Source of the DNA: Firmicutes bacterium UBA3932
GTDB taxonomy: Bacteria; Bacillota; Clostridia; Peptostreptococcales; Anaerovoracaceae
Assembly (NCBI GenBank): GCA_002385825.1
Contig: DGEG01000096.1
Span: 1 to 16,726 of the forward strand
DNA: 16,726 nt
Direction: 5' to 3'
Both the position numbers and the translations under genes were made by a program. Shown piece by piece: positions 1 to 6,715 of the stretch. The notes beneath the pieces were generated by a model, which saw nothing but the letters and a program-made list of their open reading frames with translations, ran no database searches and was not told the DNA's origin. Positions within the stretch are counted from its first letter, which is position 1; every line of letters begins with the position of its first letter.

Positions 1-239
1 GACTCCAGAAGCAAGGCCTCCATCTCAGTATCTGTAATGATGTATTCAAATTCTGCGATGTGGGACACCATGGCTCTGGCTTTGGGTTCCAGGCTGGATT
101 TCGACTGGAAATATTGCCTTACCCTGTTTTTCAAGGATATGGCCTTACCCACGTAAATGATTTCACCCTTCTTGCCCTTATGCAGATAGACTCCGGGTTT
201 GTCCGGAAGTTTTTTAAGATTTTCCTTTATGTCGAACAT
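1..239 (-). CDS. uvrC: Excinuclease ABC subunit C, N-terminal part (truncated by window edge)
   Basis: Only the first 79 residues lie in the window; the gene continues past position 1. The product would be the nuclease of UvrABC nucleotide excision repair, which cuts on both sides of a DNA lesion in the cytoplasm. What is visible is the GIY-YIG nuclease domain: Gly-Val-Tyr at residues 16-18, Tyr-Val-Gly-Lys-Ala at 29-33, the Arg of the RVRQYF stretch near 39, and a TEMEALLLE segment at 71-79 carrying the expected metal-binding Glu. I chose the ATG at 239 because AAGGA lies 7 bases upstream. An in-frame ATG at 257 would add six residues but has no good ribosome binding site. A strong promoter lies just upstream. 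The N-terminal match to UvrC is clear; other GIY-YIG proteins lack this exact opening. Confidence 0.93.
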   Translation of the reverse strand, partial: MFDIKENLKKLPDKPGVYLHKGKKGEIIYVGKAISLKNRVRQYFQSKSSLEPKARAMVSHIAEFEYIITDTEMEALLLE

Positions 240-285
240 AGACTTGTCCTTATCCATTATTATATCCGCTTATCCGCTAATTGTG

Positions 286-313
286 ATTATACCATAATTC
301 CCTTGCCTGCAAA
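286..313 (-). promoter_or_regulatory. Sigma-A promoter for uvrC
   Basis: On the minus strand a perfect TATAAT (286-291) is preceded by TG one base upstream (extended -10). A TTTGCA -35 element (308-313) sits 16 bases away. The predicted start, near 278, gives a leader of about 40 bases to the uvrC ATG. Confidence 0.65.
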
Positions 314-370
314 AGTTAACCCCAGGGTTGCGTTTGACCTGATGGTCTCATCAACAATTAAGAAGAATGG

Positions 371-400
371 GCAAAAAACCGAGACACAATACTCCGTTTT
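371..400 (-). terminator. Probable rho-independent terminator of spoIID
   Basis: On the minus strand AAAAAAC-G-GAG pairs with CTC-G-GTTTTTT (one G-G mismatch) around an 8-base loop and ends in six T. It lies about 78 bases past the spoIID stop and before the uvrC promoter, so it would separate the two genes. The stem is AT-rich and imperfect, so strength is uncertain. Confidence 0.5.
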
Positions 401-477
401 TTACTCAAAATCGGGATATTTTCGCATTCCCAAGATTGCCATACGAATAGAATGCTTGAAGGAATTTACACTTACTT

Positions 478-1509
478 TTACAACAGTTCTATCGAAACGC
501 CGAGATAGTAATGCTGCAGGATTTCTACATAGGAATAGCCTGCTTTCGCCATTCCGTTTGCCCCCCACTGGCTCATACCGACTCCGTGGCCGTAACCGCG
601 AGTCGTAAATATGATATCTTCCTTTCCGTTAAAAGCCAGAGAGAAGTTGGCTGACCGAAGCCCAAACAGTTCCCTGATATCTCTTCCTGACAGAACCTTG
701 TCTCCCACCTGTATTTCTTTCACCCGCCCCCCTTCGCTGCGGCTGAGAATTTTAATAGTTTCAATACTTATATTGCTGGCTCCGTACTTTTCACTGACTT
801 TTTTCTCGAAAGTTCCGAAGGATACGGATACGCTTTCATTCTGATAGGGCGCATCTCCCTCGAACCGGCTGTCTACGCTGCGCAGGTACGGAAAAGCCGA
901 CACGAAAACATCTTCCGAATTCTCGGTTTTTCCGCCGCTGGAAGAATGAAACAAAGGCTGTTCAACCAAGGCCCCCTGGTAATACATCACCTCCCCGGCG
1001 GTGGATAAGGTAGCTTGCCGGATTTTTCTCCATCCGTCCTCCATCCACCCTTTTCCTTTCAGATTCATCAATTCCTTTTCGCTGCGATAGACCTGGCAAT
1101 GGGTGTCGTCACAAAGGGGAGCTTCGGGATGCTCCGCGGAATTTCCCGCGTCTTCCGCCCGTCTGATCTTGGAGAGAGCATATGTCCTTGCAGCAACAGC
1201 TTGAGCCTTCAGCGCTTCCATTTCAAAGGAGGCCGGCATTTCTCCTGCCATTACGCCTGCCACATAATCTTCCAGATCAAGGGTTATAACCCGACCTTCC
1301 TGGTGGCGATATAAAGTAACGGTATGGCTCCCCCTGTTTTTCCCGACAATCTCCCCGTCCTCCGTGGGGAAAAACGCCACTATGAACAAGGGCAGCAATA
1401 CCAAGGAAAAAAATACAATTGCCGTTGCAGCAGCACAGATACGAATAAGTTCCCTGTTTTTTATTCTGAACCTGAATCTGCTTTTTCTTCTAAACACCTT
1501 TTTTCTCAT
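478..1509 (-). CDS. spoIID: Stage II sporulation protein D (SpoIID), peptidoglycan lytic transglycosylase
   Basis: SpoIID is the glycan-strand-cleaving enzyme of the SpoIID-SpoIIP-SpoIIM engulfment machine, anchored in the mother-cell membrane. In the 343-residue form, a basic N-terminus is followed by one membrane helix (about 22-47) and then the SpoIID/LytB domain. Visible motifs are GEMPASF with the catalytic-type Glu near 90, the AQAVAARTYA helix, two Cys at about 133 and 138 (LCDDTHC), HSSSGGKT, and GYGHGVGMSQWGA at about 305-317. The reading frame is open up to an ATG at 1572, but that codon lacks a ribosome binding site. The ATG at 1509 has AAGGAGG six bases upstream, and a SigE-like -10 element lies between the two, so I start at 1509. 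It is divergent from murA; in Bacillus subtilis murAA and spoIID are codirectional neighbours. SpoIIP and SpoIIM are not in the window. Confidence 0.95.
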   Translation of the reverse strand: MRKKVFRRKSRFRFRIKNRELIRICAAATAIVFFSLVLLPLFIVAFFPTEDGEIVGKNRGSHTVTLYRHQEGRVITLDLEDYVAGVMAGEMPASFEMEALKAQAVAARTYALSKIRRAEDAGNSAEHPEAPLCDDTHCQVYRSEKELMNLKGKGWMEDGWRKIRQATLSTAGEVMYYQGALVEQPLFHSSSGGKTENSEDVFVSAFPYLRSVDSRFEGDAPYQNESVSVSFGTFEKKVSEKYGASNISIETIKILSRSEGGRVKEIQVGDKVLSGRDIRELFGLRSANFSLAFNGKEDIIFTTRGYGHGVGMSQWGANGMAKAGYSYVEILQHYYLGVSIELL

Positions 1510-1539
1510 GCGGCGCCTCCTTACAGTCTGTCCCCTTTT

Positions 1540-1547
1540 AATGTATG
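1540..1547 (-). promoter_or_regulatory. SigE-like -10 element for spoIID
   Basis: The minus strand reads CATACATT, matching the mother-cell SigE -10 pattern (CATAC-A-T). A start about 7 bases downstream (near 1533) gives a leader of about 24 bases to the ATG at 1509. The -35 region is not clearly recognisable, so this rests on the -10 box, its position and the known SigE control of spoIID in Bacillus. Confidence 0.45.
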
Positions 1548-1626
1548 AGGGAAATTTGCGTTTCATTCGCATTTGATTCGAGGCTGTGTATATTATCCTT
1601 AGTTCTGGAGATACTATGGAGTGAAC

Positions 1627-1697
1627 AGGAAGAGGTAAATCATATTATGTTTTGTCCCCCTTTAGCATAATCGCTTTGGAAAAACATGCCTCTTCCT
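1627..1697. repeat. Inverted repeat upstream of the murA promoter
   Basis: AGGAAGAGG (1627-1635) and CCTCTTCCT (1689-1697) are perfect 9-base complements separated by 53 bases, in the spoIID-murA spacer just before the murA -35 box. It is outside the predicted murA transcript. It could be a split operator or chance. Confidence 0.3.
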
Positions 1698-1715
1698 TTT
1701 TAGTTTCATATTGCT

Positions 1716-1743
1716 TTGACAAAACATAGAATGATGATATACT
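1716..1743 (+). promoter_or_regulatory. Strong sigma-A promoter for murA
   Basis: Perfect TTGACA (1716-1721), a 16-base spacer, and TATACT (1738-1743) with a TG one base upstream. The predicted start near 1750 gives a leader of about 30 bases before the murA TTG. Confidence 0.8.
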
Positions 1744-1781
1744 GTTTTCGGTAGAAAAGTGAATTATCCCGGAGGAACAAC

Positions 1782-3044
1782 TTGTCAAAATATATAGTTA
1801 GAAAGAATGGTCCATTGTACGGTGAAGTTGAAATCAGCGGATCGAAAAACGCAGTGCTCCCAATCATGGCCGCGTCTCTTCTTGCGGAAGGAGAATGTGA
1901 GATCCTGGAAGTTCCCAAACTTCGCGACGTGGACGTCATGTGTAAACTTCTCAGAAGCATTGGTTCCGATGTAACAGAGGATTATGGCAACGGTCGCATT
2001 CTTATCAAAACCGACCGGATTAAAGTAGAACAAGCTCCCTATGAATTAGTCAAAAGAATGCGGGCATCCATATTGGTTATGGGACCGCTCCTGGCAAAAA
2101 CCGGCAGAGCGAAGATCGCATTGCCGGGAGGCTGTGCTATTGGCGCCAGACCTATCGATCTTCATCTCAAAGGATTCCAGGCTCTGGGAGCAGAAATCGA
2201 GCAGGGACACGGTTATGTGGAAGCGCGAGCCGATAAGCTGACAGGAGGAAAGGTCTACCTGGATTTTCCCAGCGTCGGAGCCACGGAAAACATCATGATG
2301 GCCGCAGCACTCGCCGAAGGCCACACAGTAATAGAAAACGCGGCAGAGGAGCCTGAAATCGTCGACCTTGCAAACTTCATGAATAAAATGGGCGCGAAGG
2401 TGAAAGGCGCGGGTACCGATACCATTCGTATCGAAGGCGTTCCCTCTCTCCACGGAACGAGGCACGCAGTCATACCCGACAGGATTGAAACGGGCACTTT
2501 CATGGTGGCCGCAGCTATTACAAGAGGTGATGTCCTGATAAAAAACGTGGTGCCCGATCACGTAAAGCCTGTCATCGCAAAGCTCATAGAATGCGGTGTG
2601 CACATCGAGGAAAGCGACGACCTCATACGGGTGAAGGCCGATGTGCAGCCCCTGGTCTCCACAGATATTAAAACTATGCCTTACCCCGGCTTTCCTACGG
2701 ATATGCAACCTCAATTCATGGCATTTCTCACCACTGTTAAAGGCCCCAGCGTAGTGGTGGAAACCGTTTTTGAAAACAGATACATGCATGTGGGTGAGCT
2801 GAACCGTATGGGTGCTGATATCAAGACGGAAGGAAGAAGCGCCATTATACAGGGAGACAGAATTCTGCAAGGAGCACAGGTCATCTGTACGGATCTGCGC
2901 GCAGGCGCCGCCATGGTGCTAGCGGGGCTCATGGCCGAGGGAATCACGGAAATCTCCGAAATTTATCACCTGGAAAGAGGCTACGCTGATTTCGTCGATA
3001 AATTCCGCAGACTAGGCGCCAACATCATCCGGACCAACGATTAG
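1782..3044 (+). CDS. murA: UDP-N-acetylglucosamine 1-carboxyvinyltransferase
   Basis: This enzyme makes the first committed step of peptidoglycan synthesis in the cytoplasm: enolpyruvyl transfer from PEP to UDP-GlcNAc, the target of fosfomycin. The 420-residue length is normal for MurA. Visible are GSKNAVLP with Lys22 near the N-terminus, the catalytic-loop Cys at residue 118 in GGCAIGARPID (the residue attacked by fosfomycin), PYPGFPTDMQPQ with the expected active-site Asp, and RAGAAMVLAG near the C-terminus. The start is TTG at 1782 with GGAGGA five bases upstream and a consensus promoter behind it. Firmicutes often carry two murA copies; position beside spoIID recalls murAA of Bacillus. 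The stop overlaps the spmB stop on the other strand by four bases (TTAG). Confidence 0.96.
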   Translation: MSKYIVRKNGPLYGEVEISGSKNAVLPIMAASLLAEGECEILEVPKLRDVDVMCKLLRSIGSDVTEDYGNGRILIKTDRIKVEQAPYELVKRMRASILVMGPLLAKTGRAKIALPGGCAIGARPIDLHLKGFQALGAEIEQGHGYVEARADKLTGGKVYLDFPSVGATENIMMAAALAEGHTVIENAAEEPEIVDLANFMNKMGAKVKGAGTDTIRIEGVPSLHGTRHAVIPDRIETGTFMVAAAITRGDVLIKNVVPDHVKPVIAKLIECGVHIEESDDLIRVKADVQPLVSTDIKTMPYPGFPTDMQPQFMAFLTTVKGPSVVVETVFENRYMHVGELNRMGADIKTEGRSAIIQGDRILQGAQVICTDLRAGAAMVLAGLMAEGITEISEIYHLERGYADFVDKFRRLGANIIRTND

Positions 3045-3577
3045 TGCCATTCCCAAATTCTATATAGCCATACAGACGCTATTACTCCTGTTCCATAGCC
3101 TACCAGGCCAGCCAGCAGAGAATGGCGTATTTTTTTTACTGCCGTGGCGCCGAAATATACTGCAATCACATAAAAAACAGTCTCACAGCTTCCCGCCATA
3201 ACCGACGCCACATTTCCCAGGAAACTGTCCGCACCGTAAGTCGTCACCATTCGTTCCACCAATGCCAGAGATCCGCTTCCAGACACCGGCCTCAACAGTA
3301 TTAACGATGTTAGCTCCCTTGGGATGCCCAGCTTTTCTAACACCGGGCCAATCAAATCTTCCAAATACCCCATGGCTCCCGAACTTACCATGGCCTCTAT
3401 TCCAATAAAAATGGCAATAATAAAAGGCAAGATTTCCGCGGCCGTTTTTATCCCGGTCTTTGCACCTTCAATGAAGCTGTCGTAAACCGCTACCTTCTTC
3501 CATAACCCATGAGCTATTATTATCGTAATCATTCCCGGAATAAAACACAGCGAAGCAGCACCCAACAGATTTGTCAT
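3041..3577 (-). CDS. spmB: Spore maturation protein B
   Basis: A 178-residue polytopic membrane protein of the nucleoside-recognition/Gate domain family. SpmA and SpmB are needed for full dehydration of the spore core in Bacillus and Clostridium; their molecular activity is not settled. Recognition rests on length, hydrophobic helices (about 6-24, 47-68, 128-147, 155-172), the conserved LRPVSGSGSLALVE stretch at about 95-108 with AGSCETVFYV following, and strict pairing with spmA. The ATG overlaps the spmA stop (ATGA, 3574-3577), indicating translational coupling. Its stop overlaps the murA stop on the opposite strand, with no terminator between the two. Confidence 0.92.
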   Translation of the reverse strand: MTNLLGAASLCFIPGMITIIIAHGLWKKVAVYDSFIEGAKTGIKTAAEILPFIIAIFIGIEAMVSSGAMGYLEDLIGPVLEKLGIPRELTSLILLRPVSGSGSLALVERMVTTYGADSFLGNVASVMAGSCETVFYVIAVYFGATAVKKIRHSLLAGLVGYGTGVIASVWLYRIWEWH

Positions 3578-4152
3578 TTCCGCCGCTTCCTCTCATAGTA
3601 TTTGCACACCCAAATGGAGGCGACCATGGACACGAGCCCTGCCAGTATTGACGGTATGATTATACTTCCGGGATTGGTGGAACCCGCGTCGCTTCGGATC
3701 TTAATGATGGTCACCGGCACGATCTGAATCATGGACATATTTACGGCCATAAACATGCACATTGTGTCGCTGGCAATGGGACTGTGCCCGTTTTCCTCGT
3801 CCAGCATTACCATGCTCTGTATGGCGAAGACCGTTGCACTGTTGCCGGCTCCGAAGATATTTGCGCTGAAACTCATCAGCATAGTAGCAATGGTTTCCCT
3901 GTTGCGCTCATTTGGAAACAGGTATTTCATTGCAGGTCTGACGAGCCTGGCAAATGAGTCTATGAGTCCTGAATCCTTGGCGATATTCATCAATCCGGAC
4001 CAGACCGCCATGATTCCGGTAAGGCCGATTACAAAAAAAACGCCCTCCGTGCAGCTGTTCATCAGCCCCTCACTGAACGCCCCCAACACTCCTCTATACG
4101 CAGCAAAAACAATACCGATAAGGAGCATTCCACCCCAGATATAATTCATCAT
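3574..4152 (-). CDS. spmA: Spore maturation protein A
   Basis: A 192-residue polytopic membrane protein with a nucleoside-recognition/Gate domain, partner of SpmB in spore maturation (known family role: core dehydration and heat resistance). Visible are the N-terminal helix, GIMAVWSGLMNIAKDSGLI, the LFPNERNRETIATMLMS segment, the FGAGNSATVFAI motif, a NMSMIQIVPVTIIKIRS helix, and a basic tail. The start at 4152 is the first of two adjacent ATG codons; the only purine-rich site (AAAGG) is about 13 bases upstream, so the ribosome binding site is weak. The second ATG (4149) cannot be excluded. It is divergent from the small membrane protein gene at 4262. Confidence 0.92.
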   Translation of the reverse strand: MMNYIWGGMLLIGIVFAAYRGVLGAFSEGLMNSCTEGVFFVIGLTGIMAVWSGLMNIAKDSGLIDSFARLVRPAMKYLFPNERNRETIATMLMSFSANIFGAGNSATVFAIQSMVMLDEENGHSPIASDTMCMFMAVNMSMIQIVPVTIIKIRSDAGSTNPGSIIIPSILAGLVSMVASIWVCKYYERKRRK

Positions 4153-4184
4153 AATGCCACATCAACCTTTCTCTTCTATGAATG

Positions 4185-4212
4185 AATATATGCATGCTTT
4201 GTAAATTCATGT
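4185..4212 (-). promoter_or_regulatory. Possible sporulation (SigE-like) promoter for spmA
   Basis: The minus strand carries CATATATT (4185-4192), resembling a SigE -10 box. An ACATGAAT element lies 12 bases upstream (4205-4212). The predicted start is about 25 bases before the spmA ATG, much the same geometry as at spoIID. The match is imperfect and AT-rich, so confidence is low. Confidence 0.28.
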
Positions 4213-4240
4213 TGAAAATTTCCATTTGCTCCCCCATAAT
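4212..4240 (+). promoter_or_regulatory. Sigma-A promoter for the small membrane protein
   Basis: TTGAAA (4212-4217), a 17-base spacer and CATAAT (4235-4240). The predicted start falls at about 4247, at the ribosome binding site, so the leader would be only about 15 bases. Its -35 abuts the putative spmA control region on the other strand. Confidence 0.45.
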
Positions 4241-4261
4241 AAAACAAAGGAGGTGGTGCGG

Positions 4262-4591
4262 GTGGACGCTACGATTACACTAGGTGACCTGGGTCTTATC
4301 GTTATTGCCATCGCTCTCATTGTACTCATATGTTATTGCATCTTTTTAGTCAGAAACTTGATCCCGGCTGCCAAAACATTGAACCGTATTCTTGAAGATA
4401 CTGCAAAAATAACCGGTGCTGCGGCGGATAGTGTGGAAGGCGCCAAGGAGATAATTGATAATGTGGGCAAATCCGTTTCTGCGGTTTCCGGAGCGCTTAA
4501 AGGCAAGGAAGGATTCATCCAGGGAATGGCTTCATTAGTAAAAGCCGTCACATCCCTTATAGGCTTACTCAATGATAAAAAGATTGACTAA
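4262..4591 (+). CDS. Small membrane-anchored protein, DUF948/YtxG-like
   Basis: A 109-residue protein with one N-terminal membrane helix (about 9-32) followed by an amphipathic, Ala/Val-rich, heptad-like region (about 38-90) and a short charged tail. This is the build of DUF948/YtxG-type proteins; I infer that relationship from architecture only and assign no function. The frame is open from a TTG at 4226, but AAGGAGG at 4247-4253 sits 8 bases before the GTG at 4262, so I use that GTG. It is divergent from spmA and its last codons carry the -35 box of the following abrB-type gene. There is no hairpin between the two genes, so some readthrough is likely. Confidence 0.8.
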   Translation: MDATITLGDLGLIVIAIALIVLICYCIFLVRNLIPAAKTLNRILEDTAKITGAAADSVEGAKEIIDNVGKSVSAVSGALKGKEGFIQGMASLVKAVTSLIGLLNDKKID

Positions 4592-4612
4592 AATGTTCAT
4601 TTATGGTAGTAT
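4584..4612 (+). promoter_or_regulatory. Sigma-A promoter for the AbrB-family gene
   Basis: TTGACT (4584-4589) and, 17 bases on, TAGTAT (4607-4612) with an upstream TG (extended -10). An overlapping TATAAT is at 4610-4615 but would need a 20-base spacer. The -35 lies inside the final codons of the preceding gene. Confidence 0.5.
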
Positions 4613-4673
4613 AATATGTGCTTCAGTTATAAACAAATTGACTTGAATGATTTGCAGTAAGGGGGTAGGGCGA

Positions 4674-4916
4674 ATGAAAGCAACAGGTATCGTAAGAAAA
4701 GTTGATGAATTGGGTAGGATTGTACTTCCCATTGAGCTAAGAAGAACTCTCGACATCGAAATTAAAGACCCCATCGAGATTTATGTAGACGGTGACTATA
4801 TTCTCTTGAAGAAGTATGAACCTGCTTGCGTTTTTTGCGGAAACGCAAAAAGCGTTAAACGAATCCACGATAAGAACGTATGCGCTGATTGCATCAAAGA
4901 AATACAAAACTTATAA
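4674..4916 (+). CDS. AbrB/SpoVT-family transition-state regulator with C-terminal Cys pairs
   Basis: An 80-residue DNA-binding regulator of the kind that controls post-exponential genes. Residues 1-50 form the swapped-hairpin AbrB domain: MKATGIVRKVDELGRIVLP is the hallmark opening, followed by IELRRTLDI and a YILLKKY strand. The C-terminal 30 residues contain two Cys pairs, CVFC (about 54-57) and CADC (about 72-75), a spacing that suggests a zinc ribbon; Bacillus AbrB and SpoVT lack this. The frame is open from 4647, but AAGGGGG at 4659-4665 is 8 bases before the ATG at 4674, where the conserved sequence begins. It is a single gene with its own promoter and terminator. Targets cannot be read from here; the sporulation neighbours make a growth-to-sporulation role plausible. 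Confidence 0.92.
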   Translation: MKATGIVRKVDELGRIVLPIELRRTLDIEIKDPIEIYVDGDYILLKKYEPACVFCGNAKSVKRIHDKNVCADCIKEIQNL

Positions 4917-4933
4917 ACCGTCTCTTAAAAAGG

Positions 4934-4975
4934 AAAAACCTGTTCACATCAGATAAATGAACAGGTTTTTTTATT
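4934..4975 (+). terminator. Bidirectional rho-independent terminator between the abrB-type gene and ricT
   Basis: AAAAACCTGTTCA (4934-4946) pairs perfectly with TGAACAGGTTTTT (4958-4970) around an 11-base loop, followed by more T. Read on the minus strand, the same hairpin ends in TTTTTCCTTTTT and would terminate the ricT operon, whose last stop is at 4998. Confidence 0.9.
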
Positions 4976-4997
4976 AACCCTTATACTATACTGCATC

Positions 4998-5921
4998 TCA
5001 ATCCTGCAAAAGGCTGCTGATCTCCTCCAGAAGGGACGCATCGATCTCATCTACCACGTCTTCGTCAACGGAATTGTCTTTCTTTTTGTCTAAACGGCGT
5101 ATCTGCTCTTTTGTGTAATAACTGAAATCAGGCGACAGCTTTTCCGGTTTGTCTCCATCTTTTTCTTCAAGTATGAGGCGAACCTTTATCTTGTTTTCCA
5201 AGATGTTGCTTTCCTCTACAACGCCCAAACCGTCCTCTGTCATCACTCTCTCTCCTACATCCGGCATGCCCTTCCTGAGCTCGCAATAGACGTCGTTCTC
5301 AAATTTAAGACAGCACATTAGCCGACCGCAAATGCCGGATATCTTGGATGGATTTAAGGACAGGTTCTGTATCTTGGCCATTTTTATTGATACAGGCTCA
5401 AACTCCGGCAGCCAGGAATGGCAACACAATGCTCTTCCGCAAGTCCCGATCCCGCCTATCAGTTTGGCCTCATCCCTTACCCCGATCTGTCTGAGCTCAA
5501 TCCGGGTTTTAAAAACGCTGGCAAGATCTTTTACCAATTCACGAAAGTCCACTCTTCCGTCCGCCGTAAAATAGAATATGATCTTGCTGTTGTCAAAGGT
5601 GTGTTCCACATCCACCAATTTCATATCCAATTGATGCTTATCGATCTTTTCCTGACAAAGCGCCAGATCTCGTTCTTTTCTCTTTAGATTTTCCTGATGC
5701 TGAATTACGTCTTTCTCATTTGCTATGCGGATGATTTTCTTCAGAGGAGCGACGATCTCCTCTTCATCCACTTCTTTTATGTCCTCCGACAATGTGCCAA
5801 ACTCCAGCCCCCGGGCTGTCTCAACTATGACATTCATACCCTTGCTGACCTCAAGTCCTGCAGGGTCAAAGTAGTAAACCTTTCCTGCCTTCTTAAATCT
5901 TACACCCGCAACTTTTATCAT
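4998..5921 (-). CDS. ricT: RicT/YaaT, PSP1-domain regulatory complex subunit
   Basis: In Bacillus, RicT (formerly YaaT) joins RicA (YmcA) and RicF (YlbF) in an Fe-S-containing complex that promotes sporulation, biofilm formation and competence and guides RNase Y processing. The 307-residue protein has the PSP1 domain in its first half and then two conserved cysteine clusters, TCGRALCCHSW (Cys 161, 166, 167) and ICGRLMCCL (Cys 198, 203, 204), which are the diagnostic feature and the likely cluster ligands. The last 60 residues are acidic and low-complexity. The ATG overlaps the holB stop (ATGA, 5918-5921). holB-yaaT adjacency is conserved in Firmicutes. RicA and RicF genes are not in this window. 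Confidence 0.94.
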   Translation of the reverse strand: MIKVAGVRFKKAGKVYYFDPAGLEVSKGMNVIVETARGLEFGTLSEDIKEVDEEEIVAPLKKIIRIANEKDVIQHQENLKRKERDLALCQEKIDKHQLDMKLVDVEHTFDNSKIIFYFTADGRVDFRELVKDLASVFKTRIELRQIGVRDEAKLIGGIGTCGRALCCHSWLPEFEPVSIKMAKIQNLSLNPSKISGICGRLMCCLKFENDVYCELRKGMPDVGERVMTEDGLGVVEESNILENKIKVRLILEEKDGDKPEKLSPDFSYYTKEQIRRLDKKKDNSVDEDVVDEIDASLLEEISSLLQD

Positions 5922-6715
5922 GTGGGTTCCTCCTGTATTAGCTTCAATATCAAATTCTTAATAGTGTAATTCGTGTTAATATGGCGGTTTAAATCCCGCC
6001 GCGCCTCCTCGATGTGAGCCACTGCGCGATACGCCTGCTCTCTATTGAGGAGTCTGCTTAGTTTTTGAATATCAGGGTCTTTCCATTCACAAGGAATTCC
6101 TGTGGGACATAACAAAATATCCCTGTACCATTTTTCCATGGCATCGAGAAATGCATAAGCATGCTCCTTTTGTCCCGTTACTTCATGCAGTCCTTCGACG
6201 ATGGAATAGTATTTCTTTCCTTCCAAAATCATAGCGCAGACTGCGTGAGCATGCTTTTGGATTTCATCGTGTGAACCTTCTCCCTCTTCCTCTCCCTCTT
6301 TTCCCAACCGCAACAACACACAGCGTGATCGGATAGTGGGCAGAAGATGCTCCGCATTGCATGAAAGCAAAAATATCACCGTATCGCCGGGTGGTTCTTC
6401 AAGGGTTTTCAACAAGCGATTCTGCGCCCGAGGCGTCATCGTGTCCGCATCCTGAATAACCGCTACAATTCGTTGGCCCACAAGAGGCTTTAAGCTGAGC
6501 CTGGCCAAAAGCTCCTCGATGGCTTTATCCTTTACCGACAGCCCGTCGGCGCAGACAGTATGAACGTCTTCCTTATACGGAGTAAGTTCTTCCGCCAAGC
6601 TCTGAACAAAGCGAACCAAATGATCCGTGTCGCTGCACTCCAAAATGTAGGCATGCGACAGTCTTCCGTTCCGGGCAAGATGAACCAGCCGCTGTTTCAA
6701 CTCCCCTTGCCTCAT
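5918..6715 (-). CDS. holB: DNA polymerase III delta-prime subunit, reduced form
   Basis: Delta-prime is the structural clamp-loader subunit that helps place the beta clamp on DNA. Identification rests on LSHAYILE (19-26), the DADTMTPRAQNRLLKTLEEPP run (89-109), the SRC motif (TIRSRC, about 127-132) and its place between tmk and ricT. It is short at 265 residues; Bacillus HolB is about 330. The missing part is specific: where a P-loop (GxxGxGK) and Cys4 zinc module usually follow the HAY motif, only about 25 residues (ECSDTDHL and on) remain, with no P-loop and no Cys4 set. Delta-prime need not hydrolyse ATP, so it may still function. Both ends are ATGA overlaps, with tmk upstream and ricT downstream. 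Confidence 0.87.
   Translation of the reverse strand: MRQGELKQRLVHLARNGRLSHAYILECSDTDHLVRFVQSLAEELTPYKEDVHTVCADGLSVKDKAIEELLARLSLKPLVGQRIVAVIQDADTMTPRAQNRLLKTLEEPPGDTVIFLLSCNAEHLLPTIRSRCVLLRLGKEGEEEGEGSHDEIQKHAHAVCAMILEGKKYYSIVEGLHEVTGQKEHAYAFLDAMEKWYRDILLCPTGIPCEWKDPDIQKLSRLLNREQAYRAVAHIEEARRDLNRHINTNYTIKNLILKLIQEEPT

Noticed and set aside
60..608. 182-codon plus-strand open frame across the uvrC-spoIID spacer
   Set aside because: It runs antisense to uvrC and spoIID, has no ribosome binding site, and its composition is not protein-like; both shadowed genes are clearly real.
2046..2870. 274-codon minus-strand open frame inside murA
   Set aside because: It is the antisense shadow of a well-conserved gene, rich in His, Cys and Ser as expected from a reversed coding frame.
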